Assembly (NCBI RefSeq): GCF_037975245.1
Contig: NC_092573.1
Coordinates: 20,039,265 to 20,103,264, forward strand
Length of the DNA stretch: 64,000 bases
Source: Apostichopus japonicus
Taxonomy: Eukaryota > Echinodermata > Holothuroidea > Aspidochirotida > Stichopodidae
Reading direction: 5' to 3'
In this document: piece after piece, positions 31,757-45,600 of the stretch
Layout: each line of letters starts with the position of its first letter
How positions within the stretch are numbered: the stretch's first letter is position 1
Position numbers and translations under genes: made by a program
Notes under the pieces: generated by a model
Database searches by the model: none
Seen by the model: only the letters and a program-made list of their open reading frames with translations
What the model was told of the DNA's origin: nothing

Positions 31757-32292
31757 AACTTGAGGAAGATGGGCGGGGGAGTGGGGGGTGGGAAGGGATG
31801 GATAAGGGGAAGGTGAGGTAAACACACATGCAGGTTGAAATAAGTTGTCATAAATTACAACTTTTCGATAGGGACGGGATTGATGTCAAAACGTGTTGGT
31901 GAGAGGTGGTGAATATCCAGTCCATTATTGGAATGGGAAATAATCTGCTTTTAATTCAGTTTGCCAGTTAACGAGATCATGAGAATTTCGCATACATATA
32001 CCTATATATTGTAAGATTATAGTCGGTAAAAAAACGTCTCGTCACGTGTGAAAACACTGCACTGATCAGTTGATTGGAGTCAACAGAACAGAGTGCCGTT
32101 CTATAGCTATATAGAATTGTTATTAACTTCAGTATCTCTATAAACCAGTTTATATATCGACTTCAATGGACCGTATCAACAATTGTAACATTTATGCTGA
32201 CTTCAAGACCTATATATATAAGCCTAGTATAGAATTTACAATTTTTCCTCAAGTTTACTTTAAATCAAAGCCGAGTTTGCAACAGTCGGCGG
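31757..32292 (+). repeat. Segmental duplication, copy 2
   Basis: Direct copy of 30860-31389 with few differences. Its far end runs into a different sequence (GGGGGGCCGGAGGATG) where copy 1 has poly-G. Confidence 0.9.
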
Positions 32293-32364
32293 GGGGCCGG
32301 AGGATGAAATCCGGCCCACGAAATCTTATCAGCGAAAACAAAAATCCGTGCCCAAAAATTTTGT

Positions 32365-32680
32365 ACTAATCGGACCTTAGTAAGGTTTGAGCGCGCCCTT
32401 ATGACCTTTTAAGGTTTGATCGGTCCTTTAAGACCTTATCAGGTTTGAGCGGGCCCTTACGACATAAGGTTTGAGCGGATCCTTAACACATTATAAGGTT
32501 TGAGCGGGTCCGTAAGACATTAAAGTTTTAAGCCGGCTCTTTAGACCTTATCAGGTTTGAGCGGGCTCTAAAGACATAAGGTTTGATCGGTCCTTAACAC
32601 ATTATAAGGTTTGAGCGGGTCCGTAAGACATCAAAGGTTTGAGCCGGCCCTTAAGACCTTATAAGGTTTGAGCAGCGTAC
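32365..32680 (+). repeat. Degenerate minisatellite, AAGGTTTGAGCGGGCCCTTA-type unit
   Basis: About ten imperfect copies of a roughly 30-bp unit: (T)AAGGTTTGA(G/T)CGG, then (T/G)CC(C/T)TTA(A/C)GAC, then (C)TTAT. Variation in unit length suggests an old array. No stop-free frame of interest. Confidence 0.85.
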
Positions 32681-34346
32681 TGGCCTATCTTGGCAATATC
32701 AGTCTATACGTATACTAGGGGGACATTTTTTATTCTTTTGCGGGAACTAAAACTAATATCTTTCTCTGGAACTCGTATAGAAAGTAAGATGAGAACACTC
32801 CCTCTGTAGAAATGATAAAAAAAGAGGAAACTGAATTACAGCGACGATATGAGATATTGTTTCTCACACTATATTTCAGTTCTTTACAGACGAAACATCC
32901 CTAATCTCTTACATAATGTTTTAGTACTCGTGGTGCATGGAAGGATGAAACATGTTCCTCCATATTACACACGAAGATGTCAAATTCATAAAAAAGATAC
33001 TTTCGATAGTACGACTAAAGAACTGGTTGAGCCTGGTACGGTGATAAAAAAAAGGCTTCTTGTCCAGTCGCTACCCACGTGACTATACACGACAACATTG
33101 AACCGCTAGTTAAGTTTACACAATGTATCTGTTTGTTTTTTATGAATGCGAGTTACCATGGTTATACTGCATGATGACGATTTCATCGCCAACTTGGAAA
33201 CTATTTACATCATAAAGATAACATTATAGACAATCTACAAGAAAACATATTGCGAAATAATGACACCACTATATTCTAAGCTAATGGAAAATGTCCTCAA
33301 CGGCGTTCAATACGAACCAATATTCACATAATATATATGTAAAACGATCTTTGTAAGTTTGTATAGAACATCAGAATTAGTAATTGGCAATGACTTATCT
33401 ATAAAGGCTTTCCAACTTTTACTCATGATTGGTCACAGCTTCTGCGGGTATAGAAAGAAAACTGACTGCTGTAAATGTTTGGAAAATTGCGTCGTATAAT
33501 AGTCTAAGTCTAATACCTGTTATTAGTTAGGCCAGGCCAGCTCGCGGTTGTGTATGATGAACCAAGTCATGGGAAATAATTCCTCGATTCTAAAGTCAGC
33601 AAATGTCACATACAATAAAAACATAGAGCTTGGGCACCAAAGCCATAACCAACTGGATCTTATCTTTAACATATAGTCTCCACATGGAGGGGATTACGTC
33701 AAGTGAATATCACGAGTCGTGTTCGATATATGGAATATTTATATTAACATATGATCTTGGTCAAATGTTGAGGAGCAGCACTGTGTATCTGAAAAGAACG
33801 GATGTATGTTGTTAGCTTCCAGTTATTCATTGCGTTCTATACTTATAAGTATCATTTGGAGCCCAATTTGTGTAAAGTACAAACAATCCGTAGTTTTTAG
33901 TTTTAATCTCCGTCGGCTGGGGTAGAACAATATAGCAGTAAAATGCAAGGATTTCATTTTTTTTCCCTTCAAAGTACAAGATTTGACCCTAATATTCTCA
34001 CAGAGAAATCGACACAAAATCAGACCATCTGTACAACAAAAGTAATTATTTACTTGTTCAGTAATTTATCAAAGTACTATACAAAGTTAAATACTATACG
34101 TGGTAAGTCATTTTTCAAAAGCCAAACCATGACATTTTTTTTCAAAAGCCAAACAAGAGGTTTCAAGTGGACAAAGCTGCCATCTCATACATTTGTGAAT
34201 AAAAGGAAACTAAATGGCACGTCACGAATAAGGCAGTCATTTTGTTTTCTGGTTTCCGCAACCTATATACTCCTCATGTCGGCTGGCAATATCATGATAT
34301 ATTTCCCGAGGGTCATCCAGATTCCTCTCCTGATATAGACAAACAA
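32681..34346. other. Spacer between minisatellite and gene C
   Basis: AT-rich, no recognised element. The part next to the gene C stop is probably its 3' UTR. No canonical AATAAA on the minus strand was noted close to the stop. Confidence 0.4.
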
Positions 34347-35513
34347 CTAGATCCAATCGGCTGAACTTTTTGCCGCATTGCCATCGATGGGTAGATCACC
34401 CCCATCTAAAAAATCGTCCTTTTTTCTAGCAGGCATTCTCTGTGGCATTCTACTCTTCCATGAGGATACTATGAATATGTTATAAATGAGCCATTCTAGG
34501 ACAAACACAATGAAACTACCACCCATCCCGATGAAAATAAGGTAATACATTCCCTGAAGATCATGGACAGTAAACGAATATTTGCTCTGTCCTTCCCAAA
34601 TAGTTTCTCTCTCACATTTCAATTCGTCACTGAATTTCATCTCGCGTATTTTCTGAAGTTCTCCGTTTTTCTCGAGGATTTGGATCGCGTGGGATAACTG
34701 GTCGCGGAGAGGTGAGCCCGACTGGGTAGCGAATCCGAAGGTAATGTTCCCAAGACTTTTACCAGCGATGTACATACGGCAAGGCTTACGCTCTGCGGCA
34801 TACTTTAGAATTTGGTCTTCTCCGAGCAGACTAAACCGTCCTTCCCACGTCCGTCGGATCCTGTAAACAGCGTTCTCTATACGTTCTTCGATCAGCTTCT
34901 CATCAGAGTTGAGAACTCGGTCAAAAACCATCCTGTACTTGCCAACGTTATAGCGGTAAAAATCGTAGGCGGGACTAAATCGGACGAGTCCGAATTTAAA
35001 TTGATCCTGGTGAAGCAGATCGTAATGGTCGTGTATATTGATGGCGGTCTTCGAGAACTTCATGACGCCGTTCAGACTGAAGACGTAGATGAACAAAGTA
35101 CAAACTAAAGCCCAGAACCAAAAAATACTAAAAATCCTCAAGGACCACGATCGAGGCCCTTTGTAATACCCTTGCCAAAATCCGGTGGACAAGGTGTAAA
35201 AGAAAGAGTTGAGGAAGTTAAAGATCTGTCCATCCTCCGCACTTGCCTCTCCTCTCTCTGCCAGTTTCCGCCATTCGTATGGACTAAACATCCCCAGGAA
35301 GAAGACAAGCAGAGATGCTAGGATGAAGATGAGAAGCAGTACGAACCACCCCCACACATCGATTGGGTAGACCATCGAAAATGGGTACTCGAAGGTCCAG
35401 CTCGGGTGAAGTATCAACAATTTGACATTGCCCTCGTACCAAGCGTCGGTGAAGTCGACCACCTCCTCGCGGTACGGGTCTCTTACTAGAGCACCGATGG
35501 CTACATCGGCATC
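34347..35513 (-). CDS. Gene C exon 11: S1 end, M1, pore loop, M3, S2, M4, tail
   Basis: 1167 bp from acceptor CCCTGTAG to stop TAG. Encodes [52 protein letters not shown]3 [61 protein letters not shown] and M4. The tail carries a basic patch ([11 protein letters not shown]) and ends SSADWI. Confidence 0.95.
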   Translation of the reverse strand, partial: DADVAIGALVRDPYREEVVDFTDAWYEGNVKLLILHPSWTFEYPFSMVYPIDVWGWFVLLLIFILASLLVFFLGMFSPYEWRKLAERGEASAEDGQIFNFLNSFFYTLSTGFWQGYYKGPRSWSLRIFSIFWFWALVCTLFIYVFSLNGVMKFSKTAINIHDHYDLLHQDQFKFGLVRFSPAYDFYRYNVGKYRMVFDRVLNSDEKLIEERIENAVYRIRRTWEGRFSLLGEDQILKYAAERKPCRMYIAGKSLGNITFGFATQSGSPLRDQLSHAIQILEKNGELQKIREMKFSDELKCERETIWEGQSKYSFTVHDLQGMYYLIFIGMGGSFIVFVLEWLIYNIFIVSSWKSRMPQRMPARKKDDFLDGGDLPIDGNAAKSSADWI

Positions 35514-37882
35514 CTACAGGGACACAAGAAACAGAAAGCGAAGTTTTTTTTAGTTTTTGATAAGCCAAGGTTTTGAAATTACTGATACGAATATCAACCA
35601 ATTATTATCAAGGACGAAATCAATAGCATTATCTTCACCGATATCAATACAATACGAATATCTCATGAAAAAAATCCTCCGTACAAATATCATAAATACG
35701 GATATATCAATAATACAATACCGATATCAACAACAATACCATCACCGACACAGATATCAGTACCAAAAATACCGGTCTTGATAACAATGCAATATATATA
35801 CCATCAAAATACCAATACAGATATCAATTACAATACAGATAACGATATTCAATATCAATGTCATTTTCAATACCAAAACAATATACCGATGCCAACATCA
35901 ATACAATTAGCAATACACAAATAATACCAAAAATTAAATACCAATACATATACCAATAGCCATGAAAATAATAAAATGTATTAACCAATTTAATGATAAT
36001 CTAAATATAATAATCTAAATATCAAGCCAATTTGGATGTCACTGGCCACTGCATCGCAAAGTACCGCCCAAGATCTTAAAACTTATTATGAACTGACGAA
36101 GTTATGTAAATTATGACGTGTATACTTACACCATCCATAAGATCTCTAACCATCCCATCCCACTCATTATTGGAAAGATCTAGACTTCCATATTGACCTC
36201 GACTTTTCAGTTCAATCCTGTGAAACAATGACCAGAATATACCCATTAGCAATGAATCAGTAAACACACGGTGGCGTACTCAGGATGTTTCAATGGGTGG
36301 AGTGGGTGGGGGATAGATGGGGTATGGAGGATAGCATTGGCCCTGGGGGGTATCCGACAGCTAGGACAAGGAAGGGGGAGGGGGCTCATATCGAAGGGTA
36401 TCCGTTCACTTTGAGAAAATTATGTTTAACTTGACGTAAAATTAATACAAATTATAAATACGCAACTTTTTCAATTTTGTTTTTAGTACAGAAAGGGATC
36501 GATTTTCAAATAAAAACTGGCCACAATCAAAAATAAAAATAAAAAAATAGATAATAGGAGGACTGCACCACCCCACCCCCTCCCCCCACTCTGGCACAAA
36601 TCACTCCATATTCGGCTAAGGCCTATTACCATGAGCCAGAAATACGAGGTCTTAAAAAAGGGTACTCCGATAGACTCATGTCAATTGCAACTCACTGCCC
36701 CCACACACGCACCACTACCCCCCCCCCCCGCCACGCACAAGCCACCAACTTTGAGATCCAACTTCGATGTCCATGGTTAGTTAGGTATGTATGCTTTTCC
36801 CATGCATACGGTTTAAGACGATACAGCAGAAATGTATAAAAGACTTACTCGTAGTTGAATTCAACTCCCATCTCCTCTTCCATAACCTCTTTGACTTTCT
36901 TGAGGAGCTCCCATGACATCCCGGAGTACTTATCTTCATGTTCATCATAATCGATGTCGTCATCATCATCTACTTTGTACCGGATGCTCTCCCAATTCTT
37001 CTGCATGAAAAACGGAGGTTCCTGTTTGCAGGGCGCGGCAGGGGGGTTAATAAAAAAAAACGAACGAGAATTGGTAAAATAAAAATGCTACTTGATCATA
37101 TAATTCGTAATTTGAAGTTTTTGAACTCAAATGAACTTTGACCTCCCCAAACATCAACATGGATTTTGAAGCCACTAACTTGGAGCATACTTACCATGAA
37201 GTTGATCTATAAGCTTTGCTCTTGAAAATATCGTGTTCACAAGTTTTAAAACTTCGAACATTTTTTTCCAAACATCATACAACCTAGATTTATCTTACTA
37301 ACTAAGGAGGATCTAAATACAAATTATGGATTAATGAAGTTTAATTCGGGTTTTATTTCGGGTTTTGTTTTCAGAGGTCGATCTCGGCCGACATAAACCG
37401 AGCTTTGGCCTCCACATGCATGCAAACACCAAAGTTTCGTGTACGCGACACGGTGGACTTTCATACAATGTACCCAGTATCTTGAAGCTTTCTTTAGAAA
37501 TCATCGTCTTCGCAAAAGCTTTCACACTGCGTCCTCCCTTGACCTTTGACCTAAACATAAAACAGCATTTAAGAATGTAGTAACGATTGCCATACATACA
37601 ATCGAAAACATCGAAACAATCGGGTCAATATGCAACAAACCATACATGTAGCATGGAAAAAATATGCATTTCCTACTGTATAAAAATGTCTTACCGGTAC
37701 TGCAAGCACTTTTATGAATCTGGCATCAGACTGGCGGAATGGCTCGATGAACATTCGATTGCCTTTTTTCCCGGGCCATTTTTCGTTATTAGCTTGTTCC
37801 CAGCTACGTATGTCTTGAACGAAAAAACCAGCCTGCAGAGAGGTAATGCCAAGTACACACTGGTCATTTAATTTCGATTTAA

Positions 37883-37974
<92 letters not shown>

Positions 37975-37995
37975 ATATATATATACATATATACG

Positions 37996-38026
<31 letters not shown>

Positions 38027-38043
38027 TTATATACATATATACG

Positions 38044-38076
<33 letters not shown>

Positions 38077-38105
38077 GTATATATATGTATGTATATGTAT
38101 ATGTT

Positions 38106-38174
<69 letters not shown>

Positions 38175-41100
38175 TGCTGGGTTAATGCATACATCTTGTC
38201 ATTACTCAAAACGGTGGTGCTGTATTTCGAAACTTGTCGACTTCTTCGTCCTTGTTTATCATGAATGTATACATGTCGTCAATGTGCTGTGTCTAATATT
38301 TTTGCCATATTCAGGTCTCTCATAATTCACAAGAGCGTAAGGGCACTGTGGTTCCTTGCGTAGGGGTATATGACAATACACATAATATTATCATAGCAAG
38401 ATTGTGCTCAAATAGTCCAAGTAATTGTGGTCCTATTACCCCTATACATGTACCCATAAAGTAACCAACACTATAGCCAACACTTTTGTGATCACAAATT
38501 GTGATCGGATTTTTTTTTATTGGAAGGCACTTTTGAGATCTGAATATGGCGTTGAAAATGTAAGAAATATAAGGTCACCTACAAGCGGGTCAACAGGTAT
38601 GATAACATTGGTGACCTCAGATCACATGACCGTTAAGTTTGAAAATGTTCCACCACCCCAATCACAACTTGTCCCAAAATATCAATCGTGTCAGACCTTG
38701 GCACTGGGAGTTAATTGCATTAAATGTCTAAACATTAACTTTGAACTTGTATAACTTCACAAAGGTCACCCGGGGTCAACCCATTGACATTTTTTAACGA
38801 TGAGACCTAAATAGAGCATCAAAATTGTAAATATTCAAACATTTTTCTTTGCCCATTTCTCCCCCAAAATACTATTTTTTTTTTATATTAATTGACCTTT
38901 GGTGTCCTTGGATCACATGACCGTTAAGTTTGAAAATATTCCCCTATACCATTTGCAACTTGTCCCAAAATATCAATCATGTCACACCTTGGCACTTGGA
39001 GTTATTGCATTCAATGTCTGAAAATTAACTTTGACCTCGTATAACTTTAAACACAATGCTCACCCGGGTGTCAACCCATTGACATTTTTGATCGGAAGGT
39101 ACCTTTGATATCCAAATCTAGCATCAAAACCAAACATTTTTTTTTTCTCCCAAAACAAGCACTTTTTTTCTATTGTGACCTTTGACCTTTTGACCTTGGT
39201 TTCAGATGTAGTTTGATCTCCTGATTCCAAAAATCAACACGACAAGTCTGTACAGCCATCCTTACTCCGACCGAAAACTTTGACCCCATATAACTTCGCA
39301 CACAAAGGTCACACGGGGGTCAACCTATCGATATTTATGATCGGAAGGTACCTTTGACATCTGAAAATAGCATCGAAACTGTAAAAATCCCCAATACACT
39401 TAAAGGTCACCAGAGGTCAAATTGAGGTCAAGGGTCACCCTGATGCGGGTTGACAATTAGATTGCATTGAAGCAACTCCCAACCCTAACGGACAATTCGT
39501 TCTCAAGTTATCGCAAAAATACTCGTTTTTAACATAAATTGACCTTTGGTGACCTTGGATCACATGACCAAGTTAGAAAATATACCCCTATACCATTTGC
39601 AACTTGTCCCAAAATATCAACCTTGTCGCACATTGGCACTGGGAGTTATTGCAGTTTTAGTATTTTGGGTTTTTGGACCATAACTGACCTTTGGTGACCT
39701 TTGTGGGCACCAAAAACAATAGGGTTCATCTACTCACTATGGGCCACCCACCCACCAAGTTTGATCATGATCAGTCAATCCCTTGTTGAGTTATCGTGCA
39801 TACAAGCTAAAGCGTCACACACACACACACACACGCACGCCAACCTGAACACATAGGTTCCTTTGCTTTTAGCAAGGAACCAAAAACATGGAAACTAACA
39901 GGCTCATTTTAAAAGTATATCTATCTCACCTTAGTCTCTGCCGATTGATCTTTTCCAGAATACATTATAATGGTGTAGTTGACTCGTTCACCCTGATCAT
40001 TGAAAGAAACGTCACCAGAGGCACCACGGAAATTGACCTATAAACAATCAGAAATGAAATCAATATTAAACAGGTGATTCACTTTAATCATTATGTCTGT
40101 ACCAGACAGCTGTTTATGACCATAATGTAGTATGTATGTAATAATGCCAAATTGACTACATATCTCAAACCAGCTGTCATGTAGTCTTAATGAACCCTTT
40201 TTTTTGTGCTATATCTAAATGCTATCTACACAGATTTGTAATGCAGGACCCATGGTATTTGCAGTATTTCATGAGCGACAAAAAATAGGCCGATTCAACC
40301 CTAGGAACTGACCACTGAGTTAGTCCCGATCTCACCCCGGAATTTCTTTAAAAAATAATTAAACAAATCATATCTCAAACTTGGTGAGGCTCGTTAATAA
40401 AGAGCTTTGATTATGCTCTTTTCAAGTAATCGAAAAACACGCAGGCGCGACGGACGGGAAAATTATTGGGGGGGGGGGAAGCTAATGTGTGGAGACTTAT
40501 CTAAGCGGAGCGCACAAGAAAATTTTGGGTTTTTCAAACCCCCAGATGGCCGGAAACGGCACTTCCCGAGTGTTTTATGCTGCGAACACCTAGCCCTTAA
40601 ATATGGGTCTCAAGCCTGCAATTTCTCAGATTGCACGTAAAAATCTGTAAAAACATTGTAATTTGTATATTCGATGGTGTTTTAAGAGAGTAGCTATTAC
40701 TCGTAGTGTACTCGCAAAGACGGTATTTGAGTGTAGTAAATTACTACTTGCAATTAAATGCAATAATTAAATAAATGTCATAAGAAAAAACAGAAAGCAT
40801 TTCTTAATGTCAACAAATGGGTAATTCCAAAACCATGTGCAGTTGCCAACAAATTTCTATGAACCAAGCATTGAAAAATGGGCAGATGCACGTTTCGGAG
40901 CCTTGGTAAATATTGGGGGGCTTATCATGCATTTGCCCCCTTAACTTTTTCATCGGGGGGCTGAGCCCCCCCCCCCCCCCCCCAAGCCCCCCCCCCCGGT
41001 TCCGCCGCCACTGAAAACACGAATCTCAGTAGCAGAAAGACAGAAGTAACCGCCGATTAAACTTTGGAAATTTCTTAATCTTATTTCAAAACTTGTTGAC

Positions 41101-42419
41101 TCATTTGATCTATATCTCCATTAATCATATTCTTTATTCAAATACACGAAGCTTAGTAGGAACGAAAGAGTAACCACCGATAACTCGTTGGAAAAAAAAT
41201 ATATATTTACCCATCAAATATGTCCAAATTGCTCAAAATAATAAACTCACGGTTTTCATGTAAGGCACAAGTTTTGACCTGGCAGGTCCACCGCACATTC
41301 TCACGGGATCTGGATAACTACCATGAGCATCGTAGTAACCTTTCATAGCGTGCGCGACGGCGACCAAAGCGTCGTATGCTGCCCTCTGTCGGAACGGCCA
41401 TTTCTTGATCGCTTCCTCGATTGTGGAGTGGTACATTAATTCATTGGACTCCATTTTGAATCGGGTCAGGAAAGCCATGTTATGTCTGTATTTCTGCTCT
41501 AAGAATGCTTCAGTAATCGGAGGATTCTGTGATCATCGATAAAAACAGCCGTTTTCCCCCTTCTCGTTAATATTATCTTAAACATTACTATATGAAATTG
41601 TAGAATTTTGTTAAAAGTGTTAGTTTGCCCACAATTGGTGGCATATGAGTTGAACTATACGTTTTTTTTCTGACAATTGAAACTGTTTCCAATAGTTATA
41701 TGTAGACTACTTCGTAACATTTTACAGATCAAACAGATATATGTATATACATATATATACACGAAGGATTACGTCCAGTTGTCTGATGATCGCCGCACAC
41801 TGCATGCGTGAAACTCGAGTAACAGCATGCTGTAAGTTACTGTATAGATATATATATATCTATCTATATATATATAGATATTTAAAATGTACACTAGTAG
41901 CGATGAATTTATAGTAATTACATGCATTTTGTTGCGGGTGACGTCATTTACAGAAGTATCTGAGAAATAAACGTCCAACAAGAATCGACTGTATACTCAC
42001 CAAGTTACCAAACATCCAATGCCATCCATTGCCCATAATCTCATTGTCAAAAGACTGTGAATATAAACAAATAAATAAGTTTTGAAATATCGTTGTTTCT
42101 GCTGGGGTGGGTCGGGGGGGGGGCATGGGATGTAACGGTAAAGGCTATGTTTATATGTTATATGTTTATATATAGGCTTATCTGAAATCATGAATCTGAT
42201 TATCTTAGAGTTATTGTTTACAAAATATAAATATATAAATATATATACTTTCGGTGATCATGCACTGAAGAAGAGCTAGTTTTGTTCGAAAGCTCTGCAA
42301 AAACCAAACATTGGCTGTTTTACTTCCAATCACTTACCTAATTCAATTATTGTATCTCACTCGAGATCCAGCCTTTCTCTAAATGCAGCATAGTTGTTTA
42401 ACAGTTTTTCCGTTATTCC

Positions 42420-42457
<38 letters not shown>

Positions 42458-42512
42458 TATCTGAAATCATGAATCTGATTATCTTAGAGTTGTTGTTTAC
42501 AATATATAAAAG

Positions 42513-42554
<42 letters not shown>

Positions 42555-42603
42555 TATTGATATATATGTATATATATATATATATATACATATATATATA
42601 CAT

Positions 42604-42665
<62 letters not shown>

Positions 42666-45600
42666 TTATATATATCCTTATATCCATATATTGGGATTCA
42701 TCCTACCTCCTTAACAATCTTCTTCAGCTTATCCTCATTAGAGACGTAGACAAGGATATTTTTGACCTTTCTTTCTCTGATTTCATCCGTTTGGGCTTCA
42801 TAGTCACCTTTAAGTTCAAGAGGTGTTATTCGCCAACCATAGAGTACAGCTTTCGCCATCATACTTTCAACAAGTTTCAGGGCTGAAATCGATGTTTCAA
42901 TATAAATTCCATAATTAAGCATTGATGCAACAAATATCAAGATGATTGGTGTTGACAGTCTATTATAATTCATACAGTACCTATAGCGTAAACCCAAGCT
43001 CGGTACTACCTCGTGTTATACACTTCTGCAACTTCTGATTAGCAAGTAAATTAGAGAGACGTTAAAACACAATGATGCTTTTAATTATACCACGGTTCTA
43101 TCTAATAAATCACCCAAAACGATACCAAGATGTATAGCAATAATTATGGCCGGAATGTGGAAGATAATATGCAGCCATTTAAGATAGTTACCTACTTTGC
43201 CTTCATAGAGCATGATGAAAGTTCTTCATTTGAAGTGATCGATAACAGATGTAAGCACTTAATCTATATCTGCCAAGCGACGTCTGATTTCAGAAACTTA
43301 CCTACTTTGCCTTCATAGAGCATAATGAAAGTTCTTCATTTGAAGTGATCGATAACAGATGTAAGCACTTAATCTATATCTGCCAAGCGACGTCTGATTT
43401 CAGAAACTTACCTACTTTGCCTTCATAGAGCATAATGAAAGTTCTCCATTTGAAGTGATCGATAACAGATGTAATCATTGAATCTATATCTGCCAAGCGA
43501 GGTCTCATCTGAAAGGCGCCAGAATTGTCCGCTTGATCGAGGGTTATAACCGGGCTATATGCATCCCCGATAGCCCTCCCAATCGCCTCACAGTTATCGC
43601 AGAAATCACTCGGCATAATCAGCGCCAGCGCTTCCATACTCCTTATGTCATTACATACTGTAAAGAGAAATTAACAGATTGTAGGGCTTCCATGAAACAG
43701 AAACTCATACAAATGTCAAACGCAATTACTTCCTGGTTGATGGATTGACAGACCTATATTATATTTATCTTGATGAAAGATCGCAGTTCAAAGCAGCCCT
43801 GTGCGTATTATCGGCAATGTTACCGAACCTGGAAAGAAGTAAATAAATATATTGCAAATGAATCACGATCACAATTTCTCTATTTTAGTTTTCGAAAGTA
43901 TGGTTTTATGAGGGAATTCATATTTAATCCAGTTTGGTATAGGAAACCTTTTGACTCCCAACCACTTTGCCATCTCAGTATTAACAATTTATTAATCACA
44001 TGTAAATGGTGAAGAAAAAAAAAATTCAACATTTTCGCACATACTTTTTCTATTTGAAACAAAACTCCATATAAATATTTTTGCCACATTTCGATACGAA
44101 TAGATTCATATTTCACTTTAACACACAATTTAAAAATCACCCAACATTTTTTGAAGCATTGGAATCCAGTTTCATAAACATAGTCATTTCTGATGATATG
44201 ACTGCGGGCGGTAATCGATTTAACAATAACTGTAACACCGTATGCCCTATACGGTAGCACGGCGGATAGCGAAAAAGCAAAGAGTCAGAAACTAGTTCAT
44301 TGACACTCATTTGACAGACAGAATCCTTCGCAGGATCTCAACCATGTAAAAAAAAAAAAGAGTGAAACTTACTTTGAAAAACACTTTTGAAGAGATTCTG
44401 TTCTTCGTAAATGTTATCTTCCAAAACTTTTTCGTGGATGACATTAATCTGGTCATTGGGCGGTAAGATGCCACGCCCACCTGCGTCATTAATGAAAGTG
44501 GTGGCGTCCGTCATGATTTGTTTGTACAGATCTTCTTCAGCAGTTCCATGACCGTACAAGGATACTGAGGGTGGGGAAAATCCAGAATATGAAAGAAAAT
44601 ATATTGATGATCTAGATTGGCGGTAATAGATATCGCAGATATGATTATAGTAATATATAAGAGGTTCCTTGTTCCTCTGTAAGGTGATATCACTAGGTCT
44701 GTAACAAGAACTTCTTCACTGTTAAAGTTTCGTTGTTGTTGTTGTTGGGTTTTTTTCTTCTTTTTGATCTTACTTTTAATTTTTGAGATGTTATCTGAGG
44801 AAGAATCATCCGTCAGAGAATTTCAATTCTGTCGCTTGGTCTGAAAAAATTGACAGGGTACGAATGGGTATATGAGTGATGGATCCAAGATTTCATGGAA
44901 AGGGGGCCCTGAGGGCAAATATCACCCGATACAGAAACTTAATACAGGCCAACCAACATTGCGGTAGATATAGCCTAAACAATTGAATAGTCAAGAAATG
45001 CTACAAAATTGCTACTGCATCTCTTTTTGAGCAAAAATTATACTCGTAGCGTCTATACAACAAATCTCAGAATGGGGGGGGGGGGAGGGGAGGACGGAGC
45101 CAATAAGTTCCCATCACTGGATCCAAGTTCCTGTATTATTCCATTATTCCATTTGTATTACATTGTAAGTTGTGAACTTGTGACTGGATGCAACATGTTC
45201 TTGCAAACGAAACGTTTCCATGCAGTTTGCAATAGCGCCTGCAGTATCAACTCCCTGATCATTTCAACACACTGATGTACAGCCGACCTGTAGTAAGTCC
45301 ATACTCGCATTCACATCCTTGTATATAGTTTCCTCTACTTTCCTGTAGTAAAGTCGATACTCGCATTCATATCCTTGTACAATTTCCTTTACTTTCATGT
45401 AGTAAGTCCATAAAAATAATATAATCATCGAGTTCTGGCGAAACAATGCAGTACTATCCCAACTCATTAAGTAACATATATTTGTAGGAATTCGAATACA
45501 AATAGTGTTATGATATAATATATAGTAGCATGAAACGGTAACTGTTTGATTTCAACAACGTATATAGTTTAGTGCCACTGCCAACATTGTTAGTATAGTG

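Noticed and set aside
33943-34338. 131-codon plus-strand frame near gene C
   Set aside because: No domain, signal or homology recognised; probably chance in the 3' flank of gene C.
34812-35108. 98-codon plus-strand frame
   Set aside because: Antisense shadow of gene C exon 11, which has clear receptor homology on the minus strand.
37569-38325. Tyr-Ile-rich frames of about 155 codons
   Set aside because: Translation of (TA)n; the real coding part is the 138-bp exon at 37695-37832 in another context.
38425-38754. 109-codon plus-strand frame
   Set aside because: Lies in the AGGTCA-rich repeat; composition and recurrence show it is repeat-derived.
42262-42305. Retroelement 3' end in gene C intron 4
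   Set aside because: A short GAAGAAGAGCTAG...GAAAGCTCTGC likeness only; no RT or tail next to it.
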